Of a stretch of 64,000 nucleotides of DNA, positions 20,691 to 32,004 are shown in pieces (position 1 is the first letter of the stretch; every line of letters begins with the position of its first letter). The position numbers and the translations under genes were made by a program. The DNA lies in NCBI RefSeq assembly GCF_947172395.1, contig NC_069108.1, positions 2,891,501 to 2,955,500 on the forward strand. Direction: 5' to 3'. Under the pieces are notes generated by a model. That model saw only the letters and a program-made list of their open reading frames with translations. It was not told the DNA's origin and did no database searches. The DNA comes from Bicyclus anynana. Taxonomy: Eukaryota > Arthropoda > Insecta > Lepidoptera > Nymphalidae.

Positions 20691-21184
20691 CCCTCGGTAG
20701 GGTGCCCATCACGCAGGCAGTTTAGGCTCGTTGGCACTAATTTATTATAGCAGTGATGAAGAATAATAAACACGATGGCACTAGAATAACTCTTTAATTA
20801 CTTTATAGTTTAAATATTTACAATGGTAATACGACAACACTATGAGCGCGTCAAACGTAACAATCGAACGCACCGAGAACGAAAAAGTGGGTAGATTTCG
20901 ACTGTCGACTGCACCGAGCGCGGAGCGCGTGACGTAAGCCGGCCGCCGCGCCACATACAACGGGTTTCACTCGAGTATGCGCGTGAATTAAATTTAATAT
21001 GTAAAATGTGTATATAATAATTTGTGAGTGTGGAATTATGATTGTATGTAATGTAAGTGTGTATGTAAGTGTGAATGAATGTATTAAATAAATTAAAATG
21101 ATTATATATAATGAAATTAAAATATATAATATTATATATTATAAATAAATTAATTAATTATGTAATATTATAAATAAATAATGG
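20691..21184. other. GC-rich then AT-rich intergenic stretch
   Basis: 20870-20960 is unusually GC-rich (GAGCGCGGAGCGCGTGACGT, CCGGCCGCCGCGCC) in an AT-rich neighbourhood. 21000-21184 is a TATAA-type low-complexity tract. No coding frame is seen. It may be a retroelement terminus, but no partner copy is visible here. Confidence 0.4.
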
Positions 21185-21486
21185 TATATGTAGCCTATAG
21201 GCAGCATTCCCGCGTTGAATTGCGATTGAAATTCTTTGCGCGAGAAAGCTGCCCGCCCGAGGGTCGCCTGTTGCCTCCCTGAGGCGTTTGCTGATCTGAT
21301 TGTAAATTATAATACTGTATGACTTTTTCAAAAGAGCAACTGTTGAGTTTCTTGCCGGTATCTTCTCAGCAGAACCTGCCTTCCGAACCGTTGGTAGAAT
21401 CTTTACAAATAGTCAACTGACGTGTCAAAAGTGCTTGTAAACTGAGCCTACTTGAAATAAATGATTTTTGATTTGATTTGATTTGA
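21185..21486 (+). mobile_element. retroelement 3' end with TTTGATTTGA tail
   Basis: AGAGCAACTGTTGAGTTTCT, CTCAGCAGAACCTGCCTTCC and 'aactgacgtgtcaaaagtgc' run into AAATAAATGATTTTTGATT and a TTTGA-repeat tail: the layout of a LINE/SINE 3' end. A diverged relative is at 55755-55890. The 5' limit is uncertain. Confidence 0.6.
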
Positions 21487-21656
21487 GCCAGGTGTCAAGT
21501 TAATCCGCTTGAGCTGTATGAAATTTGATGAATCCCTGCCAATGTAATTTTGCAATTTGTTATTCGCTTGTATTATCTATTATATGTAAGTGTATGATAG
21601 TAAATCGAACGGTTAAAGTACCTATTATCAACTAGGTCATCGGTATACTACAACAA

Positions 21657-22066
21657 AGGACATGTCCCAAAATGGGCCTTTATTATTTATAATTCATAAG
21701 TAGGTCGATAGCAATTTTTATGGATAGAAGATACAAATTGCTGTTGAGAAAATAATTTTTAGAATTTTTGGAACCCGCATTAATAAGATAATTTTTTATT
21801 TCGTTTCGCTCCCTTGTCTACAAATTACACATAGACAATATAAAGTGTTCCAAACAGCCAATAAAAACACCTGGAATTGAATTTATATCCGGTGTAAGCT
21901 GTCAATGTCATGTAATTTTGTCAAATGTCAAAGAAACAAGTTAAAAGAAAACATTTCATAGACAGAGATTTTTTTATTATTTTGGATGCATCTATGATAA
22001 AAATAATTTGTTCTGCTTAGTTGACAATGACATTGGCACTCGGACCATACAATTTGGGACATGTCC
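21657..22066. mobile_element. MITE with GGACATGTCC termini, complete
   Basis: Ends AAGGACATGTCCCAAAATGG and its inverted partner TTTGGGACATGTCCATTG define about 410 bp with 14-bp terminal inverted repeats. The termini are themselves palindromic (GGACATGTCC). A partial inverted copy lies at 16500-16662. No coding capacity. Confidence 0.75.
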
Positions 22067-22361
22067 ATTGTAATGAGTTTTATTAGTTTACATTGTATCT
22101 GTCGCCGTGAAGGCTTGGCTCACTGAAAAATCTATAACCTCGAACCTAATAATTATCATGTTTACTCTTAAGTTATTGCGATTCGACTTATTTTTAAGTA
22201 ATCTTATTATTTCGCAATCAAAATAATGTCCTGTTTTGATATAATTAATAATATGTCTCTTAAGTAATGATCACAGGTGACAGCAGTAGAAAAGAGACTC
22301 TTTAAGTTCTATGTTGAGATTTTGCTGTCGTAACGGTTAGCAAAATCTACGTTAATTATTG

Positions 22362-22645
22362 TGATAATATTAGAATCAGGTTTTCATGTAATTACGATTA
22401 ATTATTTACTGTCTAAATAAATAAGACTGTAAAAGGTTGATCACGCGACTCTGTCCAATAGCATCGTGTCGGTAGCCGCGAAAATGCCGCGTAACCGGTA
22501 CGCTTGAGAGAGTGAGGCACCTTGCCCCCACTGTAGTCTGCTAGTTGAGCGTTGAATCGCGTTTTTGAGATGGAATAGTCGTCTTCCATTTGTTAAGTAT
22601 AGTGAAATGGTGAAGTAGTTAAGTGTTAAGTAGTGTTATTAAGAA
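22362..22645 (+). promoter_or_regulatory. promoter-like module, copy 1
   Basis: Shares most of its length with 32005-32330 ('tgataatattagaatcaggt', GATCACGCGACTCT-GTCCAATA, 'agtctgctagtt', TAGTCGTCTTCCATTTGTTA). Contains a CCAAT motif and an initiator-like AGTCTGCTAG. A short open start with a splice donor follows at 22789-22813. It may be a duplicated host promoter/5' exon or an LTR-like mobile element. Confidence 0.4.
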
Positions 22646-22788
22646 AAGAAGGTGTTTAGTGACTTGGGTTATTAATTGGTTCAATTCTTTGTTGAGCAGC
22701 TTGAAAGCGTCATGGTGCTTGTCGCGTTAGTGATTTTGTTCGATAATGTTTTGTAATGAAGTAATTATTGATCTTGTTTACTGTGGGA

Positions 22789-22813
22789 ATGGAGAGCATG
22801 TCGGGAATGGTTG
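22789..22813 (+). CDS. possible first coding exon (MESMSGMV)
   Basis: GGGAATGGAGAGCATGTCGG leads to a strong donor, GGTTG/GTGAGTG. It reads MESMSGMV and ends in phase 1. The acceptor at 56712 (ZAD gene 2) would accept phase 1 in frame, but that needs a 34-kb intron. No nearer partner exon was found. Weak evidence: one ATG, one donor and a promoter-like region upstream. Confidence 0.25.
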
Positions 22814-23049
22814 GTGAGTGTTTATGCATTTTAAAAGACGTCTTTAAACCACACCCTTGTCACAAGTCCTGGGACTTGCTCGATGTGCTTCCTCTACCAC
22901 AAATAGTAAAATTAAGAGTAGTCTATTGTATAAGCGATTAGTGAGTTTAAGTATTAGCGTACCTATTGTAACTGGCAGAGCCGATGACCAAGGTCGGGTC
23001 AGCGGTTCTGTCCACATTTTTATTAATGACTACGTTTTCTACGACATAT

Positions 23050-23128
23050 CTATACTAATATTATAAAGCTGATGAGTTTGTTTGATTGAACGCGCTAATC
23101 TCAGGTACTATTGGTCCGATTTAAAATA
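23050..23128 (+). mobile_element. Helitron 5' fragment
   Basis: TCTATACTAATATTATAAAG at the start and 'gaacgcgctaatctcaggta' following match the 5' half of 31810-32001. Truncated where the next repeat begins at 23130. Confidence 0.65.
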
Positions 23129-23129
23129 C

Positions 23130-23184
23130 TAGATTGTTATTCAAGGGGCTAAAAATACCCATTATATACGAGGTATTTTTAGGG
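23130..23184. mobile_element. end fragment of the 0.95-kb inverted-pair element
   Basis: TAGATTGTTATTCAAGGGGC followed by a perfect hairpin CTAAAAATACC/GGTATTTTTAG matches one terminus of the elements at 25567-26506 and 33282-34256. It is joined directly to the broken end of the R1-type relic. Confidence 0.6.
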
Positions 23185-24640
23185 ATCCAACAGTTTGACT
23201 TGAGCGGACACCCAGCCCACAAGAAGCCTTCCTCCTGCTACAATCTTTTTAGCGGCAGCTACGGGACAGTGCACTAAAACTGCACCCAGTCCATCGTAAC
23301 CGCTTACCAGAACGCCAGCCCGTACTTGATCAGCTGTACATCCTCCCACTGACGCAACTGCGGCAATCACCTCAGCACTAGTTACGGAGTCATCCAAGCC
23401 AGTAACTCGCAGATCTACAGATTTTATAGGTCTGGAGACTGTGACAAACTCATCACCTAAGACCTCCCTAAGCTTGTTAGCTAGCAAGTCCGTTTTATCA
23501 GCACTGGAGGCCCCAGGGAATTCAAATAGGCGGCCTCCTGTTGCAGCCTTTCGAAGTCTGACTCCGTGAGCTCCGATATCCGCCGCATTGATTTTCTCCT
23601 TTGCAACGGTGATTACCTTCGCATAAGTTGTACCGCTTTCCTCAACTCCCGGCTTTAGCGTCAAGAGCACCGCTGATGATCCAGGGGGGCGGAGTTTACT
23701 GGCACGGCTTTTCGGGTCGAGTTGCTGTCCGATTGGACCCAACTGGGCTTTGTGCTGTACTGGGCCCGGGTTGTGCCGACGTTTGAGGCACGTTTCCTTC
23801 AGCTGGCCTGGATGCGTCCGATGCAGACCCTGAGACCACAGCTGCATAATTACGCCCAACTTGCCTATTATCCGACGCAAGCGGCGGCCGAAGGTTTCTC
23901 GCCGGGAGGAGTCTGTCCTCAAATGTCGCTAGACGGGCGTCCAACATTCCTCATAACCGTTCGGCAGATCTCTTCTAAAGTGAGCGCGTCTGGAGTTGGT
24001 CCAGAGCGCTTGGTTTTAATATTTTTTCCGTTATTCTTTGAGGGAGGTTGAGTTACAGGGGGTGCCTCCTCCGTCACATCCATAGGAGGGGGGACAGAAC
24101 CCTGATTCTGCTCCCCCTTCATATCTTGGCGTAATTGAGACAGCTCAGTCCGAAGACTGGCCATCACGGCCTGCAAGCGAACATTGTCCGCCTGCAATTT
24201 TCTCGTTTCCTCCGATATACTTCCACGGCCGCCTTAATAGAGTCCGCAGCGTCTTTTAAATCGCGTACGAAGGTACCCTTCAAGTTGGAGGACTTAGTGG
24301 CTACCTTTTTGATAATTTCCACGTCCTCTAGTACCTCGTTTTGCAGACGAGCAGCGGTTTTTTCGTCGATCCGCTGTCCGTCCGTGGATCCTACTCCTTT
24401 GCGCAAAACCCGCTGACAGCGGGCGACTTCAGTCTCTTTAAGAAGGTCTTCTTCTGCACGTAGCCTAGTCTGTTGGCGGGCCTCCCTGGTTCTGCCCAGA
24501 CTACTACGAAAGCGCCCACTGTCTGGCACTTGACCTATGCGCCTTACGGGCACCGGTGTTCCAGGTCTTTCTTCATCAGTGGACATATTATTTTCTTCGC
24601 CCTCGCTAAGACGGGGACGTTTCGCTCCGACCATCGGTAC
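23185..24640 (-). pseudogene. R1-clade LINE, ORF1 (gag-like), frameshifted
   Basis: Minus-strand frames cover a gag-like protein in at least three pieces. These are an N-terminal charged/coiled part (about 24634-24170, starting near MVGAKRPRLSEGEENN), a middle part (24197-23919, with 'VRLQAVMASLRTELSQLRQD') and a C-terminal part (23922-23179, with RVTGLDDSVTSAEVIAAVAS and VHCPVAAAKKIVAGGRLLVG). The last is the conserved region that precedes the CCHC knuckles in R1-clade gag proteins. The knuckles and all of ORF2 are missing because the element is cut at 23185. Frameshifts make it inactive. Confidence 0.8.
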
Positions 24641-25480
24641 TATCACTGGAGAGCCTGATCTCGATCCGAGCCGGCTCCCGACGGCACCTCTTCAGCACCA
24701 TTCCTTGTGCCTGTTTCTCTTCTACTACTTTCTTCTCTTTTTTCTCCCACTCCTTTCCTTGCCCAAAATTTCCCCCCAAACCTAACACATCCTCTTCACG
24801 TCGGTTGGCCCCCCCGTATACGTCGGGGCCGATGCGCCGGCTTTCCAGCGCACCAAGGGATTCCCCCTTTCGGGGACCCTCCCGGGTAGTTATATTTGCC
24901 GCCGTGTAATCCATTTTTTTTTTATTATTATTATTTTGTCCCCAAACCCCCCATTGTGACGCCTTCGGGACTGAATTCCCATCAGCCACTCATCCCATCG
25001 GCAGGCGACAGACCTTGGGATTAGGGTAATTTTTATAGAGGTTGTCTTCCTCGTGGCCCCCCGCTCCGTGCGTGAGGCCCCCGGTTCCACTCAGTGTGGA
25101 TTACGGGTTGCCCGACGGTAGCCGAAGCCAATGCTCACCGGTTGTGAAGACCGGCAGAGCCCGTCGCGCTTGTAAATTTTTAACGAGGTTTTTTTCCTCA
25201 CGGCTCGAATGCCACTGGAACCCAGCAGGAAACCAGATTCATCCCCTTATGTTGCCATTTAAACGCTCGCTATGTGTCCACTCTGATAAGCAGAGCAGTA
25301 CCAGGAGCATCCAGACGGCAAACCTCAGTTGCAGCACATAAAAGCGCCCCACCCCCTGCTAGTTTTGGTTCACGCCGGGTTTCCCCGGTACCTCGTTAGG
25401 AGGCTTTCCCCTATCCACCACCCAGGGGACGCACCCGATGGAGGACTAGCAACCCCACACGGGTACAAAGTAAAACTTAA
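24641..25480 (-). mobile_element. R1-clade LINE, 5' untranslated region
   Basis: GC-rich sequence upstream of ORF1 with no long frame. On the minus strand it begins after a short TTAAG/TTATG-repeat tract (25476-25510) with GTACCCGTGTGGGGTTGC. GC content drops sharply to the right of 25480, which I take as the element's 5' end. Contains runs such as CCGGGGGCCTCACGCACGGA. Confidence 0.6.
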
Positions 25481-25566
25481 CTTAACTTAACATAACATAA
25501 GATAAGATAAGTAGAGAGGCGGATTTATTGTTTTTCGGTCAAAAAGTCATTAATTTTATAATATAC

Positions 25567-26506
25567 TTTTCACTACTCTTGCTCAAAAACACTGTCATAT
25601 TACCACTCCACAGCGGGGCTAAACAAGCATATTAGCCTCTAGAGGCTAAAGTATTTTTGTTTTTTTAATTCTTGTCTGTTACGAGTACTAGCCTACTATA
25701 AAACGGAGGAGGTTTTATTCGAAAATTGAATCATTATAGGTAAGGCTCTGATTGTTTTGAAAAATAAATAAAAAACTTTAAATTGGAAATAAATGCAGCG
25801 TTCTTGTCTGTGGAATGCGTTCATTTTTTTATTTAATTTTTATTGAAGACATGGGACATCCTTTACGGTGTAATACCTTTGCCTTTTTCTCATGTGAAAA
25901 AAATAAAATTAAAAAGCGAGAATTTAAAAAACAATTGGCGTGAATAATACACACTTAATTTTTTTCAAAAAATAATTGTAAATTTGTGACTGTAACTTTC
26001 ATATATTTCAACATTAATTGTTATTAGTGTCTTCATCTACTGAGAATGGAGATCCTAATTTGGAGATGGATGAAATTTTCAATCTGTTACCATCAAAGTC
26101 CACACGCATTTATTTAAATACTTACCTACGAAAATTTAATAAGTGAAGAAAACAACAACAAATGGATTCACTTACGAAAGGAGTTTTTAATAAAAACTAT
26201 TATCTCCCACGTGTACCTCATATACTCGTTATTCAGTAGTCGGAAATTATGTTACCGGGTAAAAGCATCTCCCATAATATCCAAAATTGTAGACTTTGTA
26301 CATTTAATTTTCAATTAAATAGATCATTGAATATTGAACTAAACTATTTTATTTTCTCGCAATCGTAGTGAAAAGCAGAGTGTAACACGCGGGGCTAAAC
26401 CCATTATATACTCGGTTTCTATTTAGGTGGCCCTCGACTTACGTCTCAGGCCCTAAAAATACCTCGTATATAATAGGTCTTTTTAGCCTCTTGTATAACA
26501 ATCTAC
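25567..26506 (-). mobile_element. 0.95-kb non-coding DNA element, copy 1
   Basis: Inverted relative to 33282-34256 and alignable along nearly all its length. Examples are CTACTCTTGCTCAAAAACAC, 'aacggaggaggttttattcg', GACATGGGACATCCTTTACG and the end 'cctctTGTATAACAATCTA'. Both termini carry a GGGGCTAAA block. One end forms a long imperfect hairpin around CATTATATAC. No coding capacity. Confidence 0.75.
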
Positions 26507-26539
26507 TATTTTCAAGCAAAAAGTTTTTTAATGTTAATA

Positions 26540-27117
26540 AAAACTCATTAATGTTTTTAACCGACTTCAAAAAGGAGGAGGTTCTCAATTCGGTCGGTAT
26601 TTTTTTTTATGTATGTACACCGATTACTCAAAGACGCCTGGACCGATTTCAAAAATTCTTTTTTTTTGTTTGAAACGGTATAGTCCCATCAAGATCTGAT
26701 GATGGGATCTTGAAGAAATTGAGGAGAACTTTCAAAAATTATTTGGGTGTCCAGTGTGTTCGTATACTTTTCCATTTAGTACTTTTAAGCACTACAATTT
26801 CATGAAAGTTTAAAATTGATCTGATGATGGAGTCATAAAACAGACGAGGGAACTCCTCGGCGATTTACAGCAGTTACCTTGTGTTTGGGCTCGATTAATT
26901 TGTGTTAATGAGAACTTTCCACATAGATAGGTTGTGACTGTCATTTAGGGGTCTGATGATGAAGACCAAGGTCAATTAAGGGAACCCCTTAACGGTTTAA
27001 GGTAGCTACCTTGTGCTTAGGCATGATTAATTTGTATTGCTGAGAATTTTGTACCAAGATGGGTTGTGACTGTCATTAGGGGTCTGATGTATTTGTTTGA
27101 GATGAAATTTTACACTA
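26540..27117 (+). mobile_element. ACCGACTTC-type repeat, body
   Basis: Starts AACCGACTTCAAAAAGGAGG. It contains diverged repeats of the ~130-bp unit ('tttgtattgctgagaat', 'ttgtgactgtcattaggggt', 'ctgatgatgaagac') seen more clearly at 31040-31440. Probably the same composite element as 30795-31808 and 34386-34752. Confidence 0.65.
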
Positions 27118-27475
27118 AAAATGGAAAAATAATAAAAATTTTAATAAAAAAATACAACCGACTTCAAAACCTAAAAACGTACCCACTAAACTAAAAAGTG
27201 AAAAATAACATCATAATATTTTCTACCTGTTGATCAGTATGAAGGCGGTGCTTAGCCGGTGTTGTCTTAATTTAAGCCATTTCTGACAGGACCACATGAA
27301 ACAACACTGTCTGCAAAATCTAAAGCTATAAGATATTCTCACATGGCTTGAATTAATACATCACCGGCTTAGGACCGCCTTCATACTGATCAGCAGGTAG
27401 AACATATTATGATGTTATTTTTCACCTTTTAGTTTAGTGGGTACGTTTTTAGGTTTTGAAGTCGGCCAGTACTGT
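27118..27475. mobile_element. long-hairpin MITE, copy 1
   Basis: Arms of ~120 bp: 'accgacttcaaaacctaaaa' to GTATGAAGGCGGTGCTTAGC on the left, and the inverted copy from TAGGACCGCCTTCATACTGA to 'aggttttgaagtcggcc' on the right, separated by ~75 bp. The same family is at 31488-31808. Confidence 0.8.
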
Positions 27476-28687
27476 GCATTTTTAAATTTGACTTTAGCTG
27501 TACCAAGTTCAATCTACGCGCGCTCTTCGCATCGATTACATTATGCCCTCCTATTACATCAAAATATCTTCAATGTACAGAATTTGACCTGTTACAGTTT
27601 TATTATAAGTATAAGATAGAAGATAGATAGATGCTTGTTTCATGCACTTTAGAAGACCACGCGTTATCCATGGCTTTAGGTTGTACCTTGACTTAGTTAT
27701 TTTGTGTCTATTTTTGTGTGGCGATTTATGATGTTCAGCAGTCGAGACATGAAGGAGTTTAGTTTTAGTTTAGTCTTCACTTCCCAAGTCTAGTTTTATA
27801 GCTTCAATATTTCGTTTTAGACTCTTCCGTGGTAACCTATCAGAATGGGGATGATAGCTATATTGATTTTTATGATACATTCGGGTAAATAAGGTCAATA
27901 TTAACTAATTTATACATAAAAAGCAAAGATTGTCTGGATATTTGCAAAATAAATGAGATTATAATATTTCAAAATCTATTAAAAATCTTTTGTCGTAAAT
28001 AGATGAAAATTCATACAGTTTTAGCTTCCTTACATTAAATGTGACATTTTTTAATACGTGAACTATAAACATAAACGCACAAATAACAAAGATATTAGTA
28101 ATTTTGTTTGAACGCCCATACAAATCTAACGATCATTACATTGCCTACGACGTTGCCTAGTTCGTGCCATTTTGTATGGGGCGTTTTTCAGGGATCCGCG
28201 GCAGCGCCGCAAATCTGACCCTTTAAATCCCTGTAGCTCCAGCACTGAAAGTAATGATCGCAGATACTCTGTTCCTTTTACAAAATTGCTTTACTATTAG
28301 CATACTCTTAATTTATATACAATTTAAAAATCTGTCAGCATCCCATTTTAGTGAAAACCCAGTAATGGCTATGTCATGATCTGTTATGTCTGAAGTGCAG
28401 ACTATACCAGTTGCTTTCCCAGTTGTTCGGGTAATTATGTGGTCTAAACAAGTCTCCTCTTGTCGGCAAAGTTATGCTAGGCAGCAATCCATGCTCGACG
28501 ATTAAGCAGAGCATACAGTCTAATCTTCTCAACTATCCAGCCGATTTTACAAACACTTTTAGATGACCCTCGCGGGGCCGCTCTTTGTAGGTAAACAGCC
28601 CGTGGGCGATGTCGTTCTCATCCTGCACCCCCGGAGTTTTCTGTATCTAACAGCCTCGTCGTGTTTAACATTATTTGCCGATTTCAA
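27476..28687. other. spacer with one repeat fragment
   Basis: 27866-27960 is the inverted partner of 15000-15092. The stretch at 28160-28250 contains 'gcgtttttcagggatccg' and GGCAGCGCCGC but no gene frame. Nothing else is supported. Confidence 0.4.
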
Positions 28688-29048
28688 TATATTTGTTATC
28701 GCCGCGTTGCAACAACTTACGGTACGGACGGCTTCGGTGTGCTCGTGGCGTTCGAGCCGTCCACATCTCTTGTTGTGTAATTATTTATGGGTTACTTGGG
28801 ATACGCGGGGAGAGTGACTTGAGTGGAAATGTGGAGTGTTTGTTAACAGTCAAAGGATCCTTTAACCCTACACACATCGTTCACAAGTACGTGTCTTCAC
28901 TCAAGGTCATTCTCTGCCATTCTAGGGTCTTATTTTGGTTACAGTTTGATTTGTTAATTAAGTTATCCTGAAAAATGTTGTGAATCATAATGTCATGTTC
29001 GAAATTAGTTTTCTTATTTTTGTAATCACCTCTGAGTCTGCTAAAATA
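28688..29048 (+). repeat. interspersed repeat X, copy 1
   Basis: Matches the minus-strand copies at 32460-32770 and 52378-52675: 'cgttgcaacaactt', AGCCGTCCACATCTCTTGTT, 'tatgggttacttgggat', GGGTCTTATTTTGGTTACAG and 'gttgtgaatcataa'. No coding frame; class unknown. Confidence 0.7.
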
Positions 29049-29059
29049 TATATTTATAT

Positions 29060-29470
29060 TTATATCTCCACAGACAATTAAATTGGCGTACTGTTTTAAT
29101 TCGTCGAGTAGATTGGCCAGTGACTGAAAAAAAAGGTCTGTATTTTTTCCAGATGGTGAGCGGTAGATACCAACTACTGTTACTAAGTTTTTAATTGTAT
29201 CAGAATGCGATAGTCCAATTCACACAGGTGAGGTTCTTTTAAGGTGGCACTGTGGGAGTTTTCCACATACATATACAACTGTACCTCCATTTTGATTTCT
29301 TATTTTCTCAGTTTTAGAGTAACCTGGTTTTTGGGGTATAACTGGATTACCACATAGCCAACATTCACAAAAAAAAATTACGTCAGTTTTTGAATTCAAA
29401 CGCCTAAAAGTTAAATAGAAATTGTCAATTTTTTTTTCTATGCTTCGTATGTTGAACGTTATCACTTTGA
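29060..29470 (-). pseudogene. non-LTR retrotransposon endonuclease relic
   Basis: A minus frame from about 29465 reads like the start of an APE-type endonuclease: ITFNIRSIEKKIDNFYLTFR, then VIFFCECWL and a GGTVVYV stretch. Beyond a frame break the next stretch (29215-29060) encodes pieces resembling the VVGIYRSPS and LIVCGDINI motifs. Best fit is the CR1/Jockey group. No reverse transcriptase part is left. Confidence 0.65.
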
Positions 29471-29937
29471 AATTGTATCCTGAAGAAAGTGTTACACTGT
29501 TCTGGATAGCTTATTGTTTTACTTTTATTTGTTTAGCGTAGTCCTGGTAGCTAATTAAATCAAGTTTGTTTTGTTTTTGTTTTTAATTTAAATGTAGTAA
29601 TATGATTTAATTAGTGGCTATGTATATCCGTGGTGTCACCTGGATCGACGTAGCAGCTGATAATCAGCGCCTAGTACTTTGCTTTTTTCATGCGGCTCAT
29701 GCTGAGCTGTTACGTTATTTCAAGGTTGTGCCAAACATGACAGAGTGGTTTTTGATGCTTCAGCTACTTCAGTTTTGATTTTCAATTGTTCAGGTGGTTG
29801 AAACATTACAAATAATTCTTACTTAGGCATTGTGGTGTATGGCAAATATTTTTAAATAAATGTTTTTTTCTTTCTTTTCTTTAAAAAGTTCATAGGTACA
29901 TCTCTACCTAAAGGTATACAAACATATATACATACAC

Positions 29938-30175
29938 TAGCGGACACAGTTAAGCTTCGTTTTGACTTATGTGCATTTCCTCCCTGTCCCTACCCTACTC
30001 TACCCTACCTAGGAGTAGGGTAGGCCCTACCCCTAGTGTTTAGGGGTTTGAAAAATAGATATTGACCGATACTTCGACCTACTGAATATGCATATAAAAT
30101 TTCATACGAATAGGACAAGCCGTTTCGGAGGAGTATGGGAATGTAGCGTTTTCCATATAAATATTATTGTATAAA
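29938..30175 (-). mobile_element. Helitron-type fragment with CCCTA tract
   Basis: CTAGCGGACACAGTTAAGCT at the left is a decayed Helitron end, followed by CCCTACTCTACCCTACC and its inverted GGTAGGGCC neighbour, then a 'aaatttcatacgaataggac' block. Confidence 0.5.
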
Positions 30176-30181
30176 CATTAT

Positions 30182-30490
30182 GAGCAGTGATAGCCTAGTG
30201 GATATGACCTCTGCCTCCGATTCCGGAGGGTGTGGGTTCGAATCCGGTCCCGGGCATGCACCTCCAACTTTTCAGTTGTGTGCATTTTAAGAAATTAAAT
30301 ATCACGTGTCTCAATCGGTGAAGGAAAACATCGTGAGGAAACCTGCATACCAGAGAATTATCATCATTCTCTGCGTGTGTGAAGTCTGCCAATCCGCATT
30401 GGGCCAGCGTGGTGGACTATTGGCCTAACCCCTCTCATTCTGAGAGGAGACTCGAGCTCAGCAGTGAGCCGAATATGGGTTGATGACGAA
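30182..30490 (+). mobile_element. SINE A, full-length copy
   Basis: AGCAGTGATAGCCTAGTGGA (A-box region), GTGGGTTCGAATCCGGTCCC (B box), the same body as 3965-4260, ending GAGCCGAATATGGGTTGATG. The best preserved copy in the window. Confidence 0.88.
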
Positions 30491-30794
30491 ACATTATTAG
30501 CGTATCCACATTAATATTTAGTTCGTAGATTATCCATAAGTTTACAACGTACCAAATTGTAACTCGACATGTGGTGTGCACATGTCGATACTAACCACTC
30601 AACAAAAGCACATTACTAACCCAATATAATATTTAGTAATATTAAATAAGTTGATCAGTAAACGGCGATCGATATACACGCTTTTCTTTGCCTCCTTACC
30701 TTCTAACCACACGCGTAAAGGAACAAACATCGTGACATGAGAATTTTATATATGTGGCACGAGTGAATTATTTGATCGGTCGGCCAAATCTACG

Positions 30795-31487
30795 TTAATT
30801 AACCGACTTCCAAAAAGGAGGAGGTTCTACGTTCGGCTGTATGCAGCGATAATTCCGTCAATTGTGGACCGATTTTGAAAATTCTTTTTTTGTTCTGTAG
30901 GGTTTACTTCCAGGGTGGTCCCATTTTTTTCATGTCAGGATCTGATGATGGCATCCTAGAGAAATTGAGGGGAACTTTCAAAGTTGTAGAGGCGGCGACT
31001 ACGTTTGTTAGTGTTTCCATAAGGTATTTTAAACCACTACAACTTTATGAAGGTTTGGAGTTGGTCTGATGATGGAGCCGAAACACAGACGATGGAACTC
31101 GTCAAGGATTTACAGCAGCCACCTTTTGTTTGGGCTTGATTAATTTGTATTGATGAGTACTTTCCACCTATATGGGTTGTGACTGTATTAAGGGTCTGAT
31201 GATGAAGACGAGGGACAGTGAAGAGAACTCCTCGACGGTTCACAGTAGCACCTTGTGTTTGGACTTGATAAATTTGTATTGATGAGAACTTTCCACCAAG
31301 ATGGATTGCGACTGTATTAAGGGTCTGGTGATGAAGACGAAGCACAGTGAAGAGAACTCCTCGACGGCTCACGGTAGCTACCTTGTGTTTGGACTTGATA
31401 ATTTTGTATTCATAAGAACTTTCCACTTAGATAGGTTGTGACTGTACACACGCAGTGGGTATGCTAACACTAAAAATAAAAAAATAA
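30795..31487 (+). mobile_element. ACCGACTTC-type composite element with 130-bp repeats
   Basis: Starts TTAACCGACTTCCAAAAAGG and contains about three tandem units of ~130 bp (phase marks 'ggttgtgactgta' near 31174, 31302 and 31434). Each has 'ggtctgatgatgaagacga', 'gaactcctcgacgg' and TTGTATTGATGAGAACTTTC. The hairpin MITE at 31488 directly follows. The minus-strand 129-residue frame here is only the repeat read through. Confidence 0.7.
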
Positions 31488-31808
31488 AAATTTTAATAAA
31501 AAAAATTCAACCGACTTCCAACTCAAAAAATAACTTTAACTAAAAAGCAAAAAATAACATCCTACTTATGTGCTACCTTCTGATCAGTTTGAAGGCGGTG
31601 CCAAGCCAGTGTCGTGTTTTAATTAAAGTTGTTTCTGGAATAACCACAGATATTTTGTAGTTTAAACGTATTTAATTAAAACATCACTGGCTTGGCACCG
31701 CCTTCAAACTGATCAGAAGGTAGCACATAAGTAGGATGTTATTTTTTGCTTTTTAGTTAAAGTTATTTTTTGAGTTGGAAGTCGGTTGAATTTTTTTTAT
31801 TAAAATTT
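31488..31808. mobile_element. long-hairpin MITE, copy 2
   Basis: Arms of ~115-120 bp, almost perfectly inverted: AATTCAACCGACTTCCAACT to GATCAGTTTGAAGGCGGTGC, and the reverse from GGCACCGCCTTCAAACTGAT to 'ggaagtcggttgaatttt'. They are separated by ~80 bp. If transcribed it would give a long double-stranded RNA. Confidence 0.85.
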
Positions 31809-31809
31809 T

Positions 31810-32001
31810 TCTATACTAATATTATAAAGCTGAAGGGTTTGTTTGATTGAACGCGCTAATCTCAGGAACTACTGGTTCGATTTGAAAAATTCTTTCAGTG
31901 TTAGATAGCCCATTTATCGAGGAAGGCTATAGGCTATATATTATTCCCGTAGTCCTACGGGAACGGGAACCACGCGGGTGAAACCGCGCGGTGTCAGCTA
32001 G
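31810..32001 (+). mobile_element. non-autonomous Helitron, complete (192 bp)
   Basis: TCTATACTAATATTATAAAG at the 5' end and GTGAAACCGCGCGGTGTCAG then CTAG before T at the 3' end. A CGCGG/CCGCG stem lies just upstream of the end. The cleanest copy of this subfamily here (others 8076-8240, 13889-14077, 23050-23128). Confidence 0.85.
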
Positions 32002-32004
32002 TTA

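Noticed and set aside
23722..24785. Several plus-strand frames in the GC-rich 23.7-24.8 kb region
   Set aside because: They are antisense shadows of the minus-strand R1-type gag, which has recognisable conserved motifs.
31037..31426. 129-residue repeat protein on the minus strand
   Set aside because: The repeats in the protein are the 130-bp DNA repeats of a non-coding transposon also present at 26.5-27.1 kb.
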